Assembly (NCBI GenBank): GCA_965115995.1
Contig: OZ220472.1
Span: 682,001-746,000 of the forward strand
From: Poriferisodalis sp026713105
GTDB taxonomy: Bacteria > Actinomycetota > Acidimicrobiia > Acidimicrobiales > Poriferisodalaceae
Length of the DNA stretch: 64,000 nt
Direction: 5' to 3'
Below the pieces are notes generated by a model. It searched no databases, was not told the DNA's origin, and was given only the letters and a program-made list of their open reading frames with translations. Below, in pieces: positions 17,388 to 25,199 of this stretch (its first letter is position 1; every line of letters starts with the position of its first letter). The position numbers were made by a program, and so were the translations under genes.

Positions 17388-18566
17388 CTAGATGCCGATG
17401 TCCTTGAGGTTGTAGTCCGCGATGGCCTCGCGGGCGGCGTCGTCCCAGACGAATTTGTGCTCGCGGCCCGCGTTGGGCTGGTAGACGAACGGCGTCTCGG
17501 CCTCGAAGCGCTTGGAGCGAGCGTCAATGGCCCAGCCGATCACACGCGACCGTTCGGCGATGTAGGCCTCGTCGTAGAGCGAGATCGGGTTGTGGACGCC
17601 GCCGCTGCGCACGCCGAACACCGATCGGCGCCGGTGGAAGCCGAAGTTGAGGGTGACCCGGGGCCGTTCGGACGTGTTAGCGAACGAGCCGTGAATGGCT
17701 TGGCGGCTGGTGATGGCTACGTCGCCGGGGTCGCACACGACCGGGACTGCGTCGGGGAGGCGGTCCGAGCCGGCGGCGAGGCACATGGCCTTTATGTCCA
17801 CCTTTCCCATGCGATGGGAGCCGGGCACCACCCACAGGCCGTTGGTGGCATCGCAGCCGTACAGCTGGGCCATGAAGTTGAAGCCGTGGGTGCCCTCGTC
17901 GAGCTCGGGATGGTCCCAGTGCGTCCAGCCATCCTGGTGCCACGCCACCGATCCGCCCAATCCGGGCTGCTTGATCCACACGACCTCGTTGAACGGGGTG
18001 AAGTCGGGGCCGTTCAGTGCCTGCGCGACGCCGAGCAGACCGGGATGGCCGTACAGCCGCAGGCACGCCTCGGAGAACTGCAGCGAGCCGCTGATGACCT
18101 GCACGACCCATTCGGGCGCTTCGTCAGGAGCCGAGGGCTCGAACATCTTGAACGGATGGCGACCGTGGGCCACGTCGGTGCCGCCGTAGGGGTCGGTCAG
18201 CGGGCGGACGAACGAGACGTTGCGACCCTGATGGCCGGCGCCGAGCGCTGGGCGACCGTGACGGTCCGTGTCGGCATCGGGCGCAGTGGGGCAGCGGTCC
18301 AGCAGGTCGATGACGTCGGCCTCGATGTCGGCCAGCTCGTCAGGCCCGAGCACTCCGGTGAAGACGTAGAAACCGCAGCGCGAGTACGCCTCGGCGATCT
18401 CGGGGTGCAGGTTGCCGTCGTCGGTGAAGCGGATCGGCCCACGATTGCCGAGTTGCATGGCTCGTTCGGTGCCGGCCGCCCGGTAGGCGACCATCTCGTC
18501 CTCGACATCGCCGTAATTGACGATGGGCACCTCTGCCAGCCCGAGCGTTGCCGCGCCTGCACTCAT
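17388..18566 (-). CDS. Phytanoyl-CoA dioxygenase-family (Fe/2-oxoglutarate) oxygenase
   Basis: Start ATG 18564-18566 (MSAGAATLGLAEV) gives 392 residues. The double-stranded beta-helix contains the HxD iron ligands in SVAWHQDGWTHW, the distal His in AITSRQAIHGSF and the 2-oxoglutarate-binding Arg in SERPRVTLNFGF. ATNGLWVVPGSHRMG is the family's conserved strand. Such enzymes hydroxylate diverse small molecules, from phytanoyl-CoA to ectoine and natural products; the substrate cannot be inferred. Confidence 0.88.
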   Translation of the reverse strand: MSAGAATLGLAEVPIVNYGDVEDEMVAYRAAGTERAMQLGNRGPIRFTDDGNLHPEIAEAYSRCGFYVFTGVLGPDELADIEADVIDLLDRCPTAPDADTDRHGRPALGAGHQGRNVSFVRPLTDPYGGTDVAHGRHPFKMFEPSAPDEAPEWVVQVISGSLQFSEACLRLYGHPGLLGVAQALNGPDFTPFNEVVWIKQPGLGGSVAWHQDGWTHWDHPELDEGTHGFNFMAQLYGCDATNGLWVVPGSHRMGKVDIKAMCLAAGSDRLPDAVPVVCDPGDVAITSRQAIHGSFANTSERPRVTLNFGFHRRRSVFGVRSGGVHNPISLYDEAYIAERSRVIGWAIDARSKRFEAETPFVYQPNAGREHKFVWDDAAREAIADYNLKDIGI

Positions 18567-18646
18567 GTCACACCCCCGTATCAGGGTCTGGGGCATGCCG
18601 CCGTGCCCCTGCCGTCCCTGTCATTCAACCACGGCGCGAGGCCCTC

Positions 18647-20029
18647 CTACCGGGCTCCGTCCTCTGCCCCGGGGGTGCCATTGGCCGGTTCTGGCCTGCG
18701 CAGGTCCTTCTCGCGGCCATGTTCGGAGGGCTCCCAGTAGACGTTGGCGGCCACCTCGTCGGGCCGGTGCTGCTGTGGCACCCAGCCGCTCGGATCGTCG
18801 TGCGGGTACTGGTACCCCTCGCCGTGACCCAGCGATGCGGCGCCCTGGTAGTGGGCGTCGCGCAGGTGAATGGGCACCTCGCCGGCACCAGCGGTGCGGG
18901 CGTCGGCCTTGGCTCGGCTGAGCGCGACGGTGACCCGGTTCGACTTGGGCGCTGTCGCCAGGCGCACGACGGCGTGCGCCAAGTTGAGCTGGGCCTCGGG
19001 CAGGCCGACGTACTCGACAGCTCGGGCAGCGGCTTCGGCTACCAGCAGCGCTGTGCTGTCTGCCATGCCGATGTCCTCGGAGGCGAGGATGACCATGCGG
19101 CGGGCGATGAAGCGCGGATCCTCCCCGGCGTCGAGCATGCGGGCCAACCAATACAGCCCGGCATCGGGATCCGAGCCGCGCAGCGACTTGATGAACGCGC
19201 TGATCGTGTCGTAGTGGCCGTCGGCCCCGTAACGGACGGCCTTCGCGTCGACGGCGTGCTCTGCATCGACCAACATGACGTGTGGACTTCCGGCAGACTC
19301 GTCAAGCGCCGCATGGGCTGCCCCGCTGATCTCCATGGCTTCGAGGGCCTCTGATTCCCCACGCCGGGCGGCCAGGGCCACAGCGACCTCCGTGCTCGTG
19401 AGGGCGTGGCGGCCGTCGCCGCCGCTGCGGGCCGCGATGTGATCGACGGCGTCGTCGTCGGCGGTGGCCCCCTCGGACGAGAGCGCCCGGTCGATGAGCG
19501 TCCGCAATGCGGCGTCGTCGAGCGGTACGAGGCGGAACAGCGTCGAGCGTGACAGCAGCGGCGGGTTCACCTCGAAGTGCGGGTTCTCGGTGGTGGCACC
19601 GATGAGCACGATCAAGCCGTCCTCGACCGCTGGCAGCAGCGCATCCTGCTGGGCCTTGTTGAACCGGTGAACCTCGTCGAGGAACAGGATCGTGCCCCGT
19701 CCGAGCTCACCGATGCGCAGCCGAGCCTCGGCTATCACTTCGCGTACGTCCTTGACGGTGGCGCTCACAGCCGACAGCTCGCAGAACTCCTTCGCAGTGC
19801 TCGCAGCGACCACTCGGGCCAAAGTCGTCTTGCCGGTGCCAGGCGGCCCCCACAGGATCACCGACGACAGGCGGTCCGCCTCGATCAGCTCGCGCAATGG
19901 TCTGCCGGGAGCGAGCAGATGGTCCTGACCCACGATTTCGTCGAGCGACCGGGGTCGCAGCCGCGCCGCGAGCGGAGCCTGCCGGTTTAGGCGTTCCCTG
20001 CCGGCAGCTTCGAACAGCCCCTCGCTCAC
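18647..20029 (-). CDS. rarA: Replication-associated recombination protein A (AAA+ ATPase)
   Basis: A 460-residue RarA/MgsA protein. N-terminal PLAARLRPRSLDEIVGQDHL is the family hallmark. It is followed by Walker A LWGPPGTGKTTLARVVA, Walker B ILFLDEVHRFNKAQQDALL, sensor 1 IGATTENPHFEVNPPLLSR and the tetramerisation domain with FIKSLRGSDPDAGLYWLARM and GYQYPHDDPSGWVPQQHRP near the end. It acts at stalled or collapsed replication forks with SSB. Complete and normal in length. The start may be the GTG/ATG at 20027-20029 (MSEGLFEAAGRERLN). Confidence 0.95.
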   Translation of the reverse strand: MSEGLFEAAGRERLNRQAPLAARLRPRSLDEIVGQDHLLAPGRPLRELIEADRLSSVILWGPPGTGKTTLARVVAASTAKEFCELSAVSATVKDVREVIAEARLRIGELGRGTILFLDEVHRFNKAQQDALLPAVEDGLIVLIGATTENPHFEVNPPLLSRSTLFRLVPLDDAALRTLIDRALSSEGATADDDAVDHIAARSGGDGRHALTSTEVAVALAARRGESEALEAMEISGAAHAALDESAGSPHVMLVDAEHAVDAKAVRYGADGHYDTISAFIKSLRGSDPDAGLYWLARMLDAGEDPRFIARRMVILASEDIGMADSTALLVAEAAARAVEYVGLPEAQLNLAHAVVRLATAPKSNRVTVALSRAKADARTAGAGEVPIHLRDAHYQGAASLGHGEGYQYPHDDPSGWVPQQHRPDEVAANVYWEPSEHGREKDLRRPEPANGTPGAEDGAR

Positions 20030-20101
20030 ACCCCGACGGTACGCGCTCGATGGACGTCGCCCATCACGGCGTCGGGAGGCCTGCCTCGCCCGATGCGAGG
20101 G

Positions 20102-20518
20102 TCACAGGTCTGGGTGGTCTACCGCGTAGGCGCGGATGCGCTTGGCGAAGCTCAGGTCGTGCCCGGCGGGGTCGGTGATCGGGAACATGCGCTCACCCCA
20201 GGGTGCATCTCGCGGTGCTGCCTGGGGCGTCAAACCTGCGTCGAGCGCCTGCTGGTAGAGCGCGTCCACGTCGCTGACGTGGAAGATCGCCCTGCCCCAA
20301 CCGGTCTCGGCCTCGGCAGCGCTGGCCACCGCGATCAAGTTCACGAAGCAGTCCTCGCTGCGCAAGGTGCTGAACGGCGCATCGTCACCGCCGTAGGTGA
20401 GCCGGAATCCCAACGCCTCATAGAAGCGCACCGACGCCGCCATGACTGATGTCCGCAACGTGATCGCATTGATCGACTCGACACCGGTCACGGCCACATT
20501 CTCGCCGCTCTGTGCCAT
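20102..20518 (-). CDS. VOC-family (glyoxalase-like) protein
   Basis: A 138-residue protein with one vicinal-oxygen-chelate module pair: SINAITLRTSVMAASVRFYE and LGFRLTYGGDD form the first beta-alpha-beta-beta-beta unit, and AIFHVSDVDALYQQALDAGL plus ERMFPITDPAGHDLSFAKRI the second. Family members bind a metal and act as glyoxalases, dioxygenases or resistance proteins. It lies 72 bases from RarA, on the same strand and upstream of it, and may be cotranscribed with it. Exact activity unknown. Confidence 0.88.
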   Translation of the reverse strand: MAQSGENVAVTGVESINAITLRTSVMAASVRFYEALGFRLTYGGDDAPFSTLRSEDCFVNLIAVASAAEAETGWGRAIFHVSDVDALYQQALDAGLTPQAAPRDAPWGERMFPITDPAGHDLSFAKRIRAYAVDHPDL

Positions 20519-20618
20519 GCCGCGCAGCCGCGAGTGCTCCGGCGCGATGCACCCGCGGACGGGTTTTGCCTACTCCGTAGCAGGCGCGCCTTTCGGCACA
20601 GCTTCCTAGCATGAAGCA

Positions 20619-22268
20619 ATGAGTGAGTACTCCCACGTGGATCTGCTTCCCACGGGCCCCGCGGATGTGACCTACCGGCATCTCACGTCGGATCACGTCT
20701 CGACGGTCACCGCCGCGGGCCGGCGCTTCCTGCAGGTCGAACCCGAGGCGCTGCGGATGCTCACCGCGGAGGCCATGCGCGACATCGCCCATCTGTTTCG
20801 CACGAACCACCTGGCCTCGTTCGCAGCGATTCTGGACGATCCCGAGGCATCGCCCAATGACCGCTTCGTGGCCCTCGAACTGCTCAAGAACGCCAACATC
20901 GCCGCAGGAGGCGTGCTGCCGAGCTGCCAAGACACCGGCACAGCGATCATCTGGGGTCACAAGGGCGAGCGGGTGCTCACCGGCACCGCTGAAGACCCAG
21001 ACTTCGACGACGCCGAAGCCATCTCCCAAGGCGTCGCCGACACCTTCCTCACCTCGAACTTGCGTTATTCCCAGCTCGCCCCGCTCGACATGTTCACCGA
21101 GCGCAACACCGGCAACAACCTGCCCGCCCAGATCGAGATCTACGCATCGCCGGGCGACGAGTACGAGCTGGTGTTCATGGCCAAGGGCGGAGGCTCTGCC
21201 AACAAGAGCTTCCTGTTCCAGGAAACCCCAGCGCTGCTCAACCCCGAGAGCCTCACCGGCTTCCTCGACACCACCCTGCGCACGCTGGGCACTTCTGCCT
21301 GCCCGCCGTACCACCTGGCGGTCGTGATCGGCGGCACCTCGGCCGAGTTCGCCGTCAAGACCGCCAAGTACGCCTCGGCCAAGTACCTCGACACGCTCCC
21401 CACCGCGGGCAGCGAGGCCGGCCACGGGTTCCGCGATCTCGAATGGGAAGGACGGGTCCTCGAACTCACCCGCGAGTTCGGCATCGGGGCGCAGTTCGGC
21501 GGCAAGTACTTCTGCCACGACGTGCGGGTCATTCGGCTGCCCCGCCACGGCGCCAGCTGCCCAGTGGCGATTGCGGTGTCGTGCTCGGCTGACCGCCAGG
21601 CGCTCGGGCGGATCACCGCCGACGGCATCTTCCTCGAGCAGCTCGAATCCGACCCGGCTCGCTTCCTGCCCGCGACCCCCGAACAGGAACTGTCCACCGG
21701 TGTCGTGCCGATCGACCTGAACCAGCCGATGGACGCGATCCGCAACCAGCTCACCCGCCATCCGGTAAAGACCCGGCTGTCGCTGACCGGCACGTTGGTC
21801 GTCGCCCGCGATCTCGCGCACGCCAAGCTGAAGGAACGCCTCGACGCCGGTGACGGCCTGCCCGACTACCTGCGCGAGAGGCCGGTCTATTACGCCGGCC
21901 CCGCCAAGACACCTGAGGGTTACGCGTCAGGCTCGTTCGGCCCCACCACCGCCGGACGCATGGATTCCTACGTGGAGCAGTTCCAGGCCGCCGGCGGCAG
22001 TCTCATCATGCTCGCCAAGGGCAACCGATCACGCCAGGTCATCGAGGCCTGCGCTCGCTACGGCGGCTTCTACCTGGGCTCCATCGGCGGACCGGCTGCG
22101 CGGTTGGCCAAGGACTCGATACGCAAGGTCGAGGTGCTCGAATACCCCGAACTGGGCATGGAAGCCGTCTGGCAGATTGAGGTAGAGGACTTCCCCGCGT
22201 TCATCGTCGTCGACGACAAAGGCAACGACTTCTACAGCGAAGCCTCCACCCCCGTGCATATTGGCTGA
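20619..22268 (+). CDS. fumA: Fumarate hydratase, class I (4Fe-4S)
   Basis: A 549-residue class I fumarase. The N-terminal iron-sulfur part shows GGVLPSCQDTGTAIIWGHKG with one cluster cysteine; further conserved segments are GSANKSFLFQETPALL, GTSACPPYHLAVVIGGTSAE and the C-terminal lyase part with VYYAGPAKTPEGYASGSFGP, SLIMLAKGNRSRQVIEAC and GSIGGPAARLA. It interconverts fumarate and malate in the TCA cycle. Citrate synthase and aconitase are encoded within 17 kb. ATG start at 20619; the gene appears monocistronic and ends at a double hairpin. Confidence 0.93.
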   Translation: MSEYSHVDLLPTGPADVTYRHLTSDHVSTVTAAGRRFLQVEPEALRMLTAEAMRDIAHLFRTNHLASFAAILDDPEASPNDRFVALELLKNANIAAGGVLPSCQDTGTAIIWGHKGERVLTGTAEDPDFDDAEAISQGVADTFLTSNLRYSQLAPLDMFTERNTGNNLPAQIEIYASPGDEYELVFMAKGGGSANKSFLFQETPALLNPESLTGFLDTTLRTLGTSACPPYHLAVVIGGTSAEFAVKTAKYASAKYLDTLPTAGSEAGHGFRDLEWEGRVLELTREFGIGAQFGGKYFCHDVRVIRLPRHGASCPVAIAVSCSADRQALGRITADGIFLEQLESDPARFLPATPEQELSTGVVPIDLNQPMDAIRNQLTRHPVKTRLSLTGTLVVARDLAHAKLKERLDAGDGLPDYLRERPVYYAGPAKTPEGYASGSFGPTTAGRMDSYVEQFQAAGGSLIMLAKGNRSRQVIEACARYGGFYLGSIGGPAARLAKDSIRKVEVLEYPELGMEAVWQIEVEDFPAFIVVDDKGNDFYSEASTPVHIG

Positions 22269-22273
22269 CTAGT

Positions 22274-22335
22274 GCGAGCGGAAGGGCTCCGCCCCCGCTC
22301 GCGACAATAGAAAGCGGCAGGGCTTCGCCTCCGCT
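22274..22335. terminator. Double hairpin between convergent genes
   Basis: Two related GC-rich hairpins in tandem lie between the convergent fumarase and PGPGW-type genes. The first, 22274-22302, pairs GCGAGCGG with CCGCTCGC around an inner GGGC/GCCC stem. The second, about 22312-22335, is a diverged copy (AGCGG with CCGCT around GGGCTTCGCC). Each is followed by a short A-rich segment (AATAGAA, AGTAGAA). Likely a bidirectional terminator, possibly derived from a repeated element. Confidence 0.65.
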
Positions 22336-22349
22336 CGCGGCAGTAGAAC

Positions 22350-22805
22350 TCAGTCGCGCCAGAACAGGGCTACGTCGATCGGGTTGATGTCGCCGACGGT
22401 GAACCAGATTGAGGCTGCAATGCCCGCCGCAGCCAGCAGGACCATGGTCGCGATGGTGGAGCGAGGCAACTTGCCATCCGCATCTGAGGGCAACCGCGCC
22501 CGCACCTTTTGCAGCAGCCGGTCTGCCCACGCCGCATCTCTGGACAGGATCGCCAGGCCCACCGCAACCACCAGCATGCCTGGCCCTGGCAGCGGCATCA
22601 TGATGATGCCCAGTACGACCACGCCGAATCCGAACCCCATGCGGATGAGGCGGACGACCGAGCTCCGCCATGCCTTCTGCCGGGTCGGCTCGCGCTCGCC
22701 CGTCGCCAGCTCCGCTTCAATGGCAGCTTCGCGGAAACGGTCGCCGCGGGTCGGATCATCGGAGTCTGAGTCTGAGTCGGCGGCAGTCGGCACTGGTTCG
22801 TTCAT
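22350..22805 (-). CDS. PGPGW/TIGR02611-type transmembrane protein
   Basis: Start ATG 22803-22805 (MNEPVPTAADSDSDSDD) gives 151 residues; the frame is open far upstream, but that part is antisense to the hydrolase gene. After an acidic N-tail, a first helix pair contains FGVVVLGIIMMPLPGPGMLVVAVG, with the PLPGPG motif of the PGPGW family, then SRDAAWADRLLQKVRARL and a last helix ATMVLLAAAGIAASIWF. Small inner-membrane protein common in actinobacteria; function unknown. Confidence 0.78.
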   Translation of the reverse strand: MNEPVPTAADSDSDSDDPTRGDRFREAAIEAELATGEREPTRQKAWRSSVVRLIRMGFGFGVVVLGIIMMPLPGPGMLVVAVGLAILSRDAAWADRLLQKVRARLPSDADGKLPRSTIATMVLLAAAGIAASIWFTVGDINPIDVALFWRD

Positions 22806-22931
22806 CAGTCTCCCCGCAGGGGGCGCAAGGGCGGCAATAGTGTGGCGGGTCCCGGGCGCTGCGCAACATCGCACTGTTTCGCTCACGGCGATCAGCCCCC
22901 CAAACCCCACCGATAACGAGGAGCGCTGACG

Positions 22932-23807
22932 ATGCCGACCGTCGACAAGTCGACCCCGATCACCTGGACCGTGGGCGACGCCCGCCTCACCCGAATAGCA
23001 GAACTCGAGGTCCACTGGCCGTTCAACGTCCTGTTGCCCGGCGCCGAGGACGTCATCGACGACTACGACTGGCTGCGGCCCGACTTCGTCACCGACGACG
23101 GCCGCATGCGCCTGTCGATGCACGCGGTGGTCATCGAGTCGGACGGGCTGCGCATCATCGTCGACACCTGCGTCGGCAATGACAAGTCGCGGCCGGGAGC
23201 ACCGCCGTTCGAGCAGCTCTCCACGCCATTCCTTGACGACTTCACTGCAGCAGGATTCGACCCCGCGACGATCGACTTTGTCGTGTGCACCCACCTGCAC
23301 GTCGATCACGTCGGCTGGAACACGCGCCTCGTCGACGGGCAGTGGGTGCCGACGTTCCCGAACGCCCGCTACCTGTTCGTCCAGGCCGAGTACGACTACT
23401 GGCGCGCCGAGCCGCAGGACTACGGTCCGGTCTTCGAGGACTCGGTGCAGCCGATCACCGACGCCGGTCTCGCCGACCTCGTCAGCCCCGACCATCGCAT
23501 CAACGACGAGGTCTGGTTCGAATCGACGCCCGGCCACACCCCGGGCCACGTCAGCGTCATCATCTCCTCAGCGGGGGAGCGGGCGGTCATCACCGGCGAC
23601 ATGATCCACCACCCGCTGCAGTTCGCCCGCCCCGACATGGCCTCCAGCGCCGATTACAAGGCCGACGGCACCTCTACGGCCACCCGTCTCGAGGCGTTCC
23701 CGCGCTGGTCCGACGGTCGGCTCGTCATCGGCACCCACTTCGCCGGACGCACCGCCGGCCACATCGTCGCAACCGACCAGCCAGACAGCTGGATCTTCAC
23801 TCCCTGA
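22932..23807 (+). CDS. Metallo-beta-lactamase-fold hydrolase
   Basis: A 291-residue protein from ATG 22932, with GAGGAG ten bases upstream. The metal-binding HxHxDH is in VCTHLHVDHVGWNT, the next histidine in FESTPGHTPGHVSV, the aspartate in VITGDMIHHPLQF and the last His in RLVIGTHFAGRTAGHIV. This matches the zinc-dependent quorum-quenching-lactonase/AidC-like subgroup of MBL-fold enzymes. Likely hydrolyses lactones or esters in the cytosol. Complete motif set, so expected active. Confidence 0.9.
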   Translation: MPTVDKSTPITWTVGDARLTRIAELEVHWPFNVLLPGAEDVIDDYDWLRPDFVTDDGRMRLSMHAVVIESDGLRIIVDTCVGNDKSRPGAPPFEQLSTPFLDDFTAAGFDPATIDFVVCTHLHVDHVGWNTRLVDGQWVPTFPNARYLFVQAEYDYWRAEPQDYGPVFEDSVQPITDAGLADLVSPDHRINDEVWFESTPGHTPGHVSVIISSAGERAVITGDMIHHPLQFARPDMASSADYKADGTSTATRLEAFPRWSDGRLVIGTHFAGRTAGHIVATDQPDSWIFTP

Positions 23808-23836
23808 GAACATGAGCCAGTAGGCACAAATGCCAT

Positions 23837-23995
23837 AGCTGCGAAGGCGGCAGGGGACTCTGCGACGTTGCGACCAGTTCCCTGGCAAATGCACGGCAAA
23901 CTCGCAAATGACGCCGACTGAGAAATCCGCAGAGGTGCGTATCTCTCGCCTGCTGGATCGCTGGAGCAGAGGGTCCTGCCGCCTTCGCAGCGGGC
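23837..23995. repeat. Dispersed hairpin repeat, family A, copy 1 (with internal insert)
   Basis: Ends are inverted: AGCTGCGAAGGCGGCAG at the left and CTGCCGCCTTCGCAGCGGG at the right, so the whole can fold into a long hairpin. Inner parts CTCTGCGACGTTGCGACC and CTGGATCGCTGGAGCAGAG are shared with a second copy at 32856-32943, which lies in reverse orientation. Copy 1 carries about 70 extra bases in the middle. It sits between two convergent genes and may serve as a terminator; it looks like a small non-autonomous mobile or REP-like element. Confidence 0.75.
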
Positions 23996-23999
23996 GCAC

Positions 24000-25112
24000 C
24001 TAGCCGCGGGGTTCGCGGGGCAGCCGCAGGATCCGCTCGCCGATGATGTTCCGCAGGATCTGCGTCGTCCCGCCCATGATCGTGTAGGCGGGCGCGTAGG
24101 TCACATTGCGCGACACTCGGTTCGCCAGCATCGTGTCGGCACCGGCCACGTCGCCCACGAAACGGGAGACCTCCTGCTCGAACTCGGTGCACCACGTCTT
24201 GGTCACCGCTGAGTACTGCGGGAACGGCGTCTGGCGCAGCACATTGCGCAGCACCATGTCCCGGCCGATTGAGTAGCCGGTCTCGATGCGGGCCATCCGC
24301 TGGCGAACGAGCGGATCCGAGGTGTCGGCTCGGTCCTTCATGTCCAGATACAGCCGCTGGTTCGACGCCAGCCGGTCGATGCCGCCCCGCTCGTGCTCGA
24401 GCTGGCGCATCGTCTGGGAGAAGCTGTTGTTGAGCTCGCCCACCAAATTCTCGACCGGCACCTCCACATCGTCGAAGTACACCTCGTTGAAGTGCGCATC
24501 GCCGGACGCATCCCGGATCGGTCGTACCTCGATGCCCGGGGTGTCCATCGGCACGATCAGTTCGCTCATGCCCTTGTGCGGCGGCGCGTCGGGGTCGGTC
24601 CGGCAGATCAGGTAGCACCAGTTCGCTGTGGCGGCGCCGCTCGTCCAGATCTTCTGGCCGTTCACGATGAACCGGTCGCCGTCGCGCACAGCCGTCGTGC
24701 CGATGGCTGCGACATCGGAGCCGGCGTCGGGCTCGGACATGCCGATGCACCAGCGCGACCGGCCCGCACGCATCTCGGGCAGAAACCGGGCCTGCTGTTC
24801 TTCGGTGCCGTAGGTCAGCAGCACCGGGCCGATCTGACGATCGGGAAAGAACGAGCTGGCCATCGGCGCACCGCCCAGCAGCAGCTGCTCGGTGACCACG
24901 AACCGCTCGACCTCGGGCCGACCGTCGCCGCCGGCCTCGACGGGCCAGCACATCCCGATCCAGCCGCGCGCACCCAGCCGCAGTGTGAACTCCTCCGAGT
25001 AGCCGACCAGCCAGCTGTCATCGATGGTGAACAGGTCTGACGTGGCGTCGTGCACCCACGCAGCAGCTTCGTCGGCCAGATCGCTCAGCTCCTGGGGCCA
25101 CGCGTAGTCCAT
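24000..25112 (-). CDS. Acyl-CoA dehydrogenase
   Basis: Start ATG 25110-25112 (MDYAWPQELSDLADEAA) gives about 370 residues; the upstream extension consists of a dispersed repeat. Family markers in order: the N-terminal helical domain with WIGMCWPVEAGGDGRPEVER, the FAD/substrate segment GMSEPDAGSDVAAIGTTAVR, the strand FIVNGQKIWTSGAATANWCY, and the C-terminal helices with SVAPAYTIMGGTTQILRNII-like GGTTQILRNIIGER. Oxidises acyl-CoA at the alpha-beta bond with electron transfer to ETF. Substrate likely a branched or cyclic acyl-CoA, as in the actinobacterial FadE families. Confidence 0.9.
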   Translation of the reverse strand: MDYAWPQELSDLADEAAAWVHDATSDLFTIDDSWLVGYSEEFTLRLGARGWIGMCWPVEAGGDGRPEVERFVVTEQLLLGGAPMASSFFPDRQIGPVLLTYGTEEQQARFLPEMRAGRSRWCIGMSEPDAGSDVAAIGTTAVRDGDRFIVNGQKIWTSGAATANWCYLICRTDPDAPPHKGMSELIVPMDTPGIEVRPIRDASGDAHFNEVYFDDVEVPVENLVGELNNSFSQTMRQLEHERGGIDRLASNQRLYLDMKDRADTSDPLVRQRMARIETGYSIGRDMVLRNVLRQTPFPQYSAVTKTWCTEFEQEVSRFVGDVAGADTMLANRVSRNVTYAPAYTIMGGTTQILRNIIGERILRLPREPRG

Positions 25113-25126
25113 CGGGGTGACCCTAG

Positions 25127-25198
25127 AGGCTGAGCCGAGAGGCGAAGCCGTGGCCCGAGCGGCCCGTGAGCGACAGCGAACAAGAGCGGGAAACAACA
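25127..25198. repeat. Dispersed repeat, family B, copy 1
   Basis: The segment contains GGCTGAGCC, then GGCGAAGCCGTGGCCCGAG, GGCCCGTGAGCG and GAGCGGGAAACA. The same ordered blocks occur in reverse complement at 49012-49110, and a shorter related stretch forms the last codons of the 46468-48873 gene. Here it lies just upstream of the acyl-CoA dehydrogenase start and may contribute to its leader. Self-complementary parts (GGCTC-like) suggest hairpin formation. Origin unknown. Confidence 0.6.
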
Positions 25199-25199
25199 G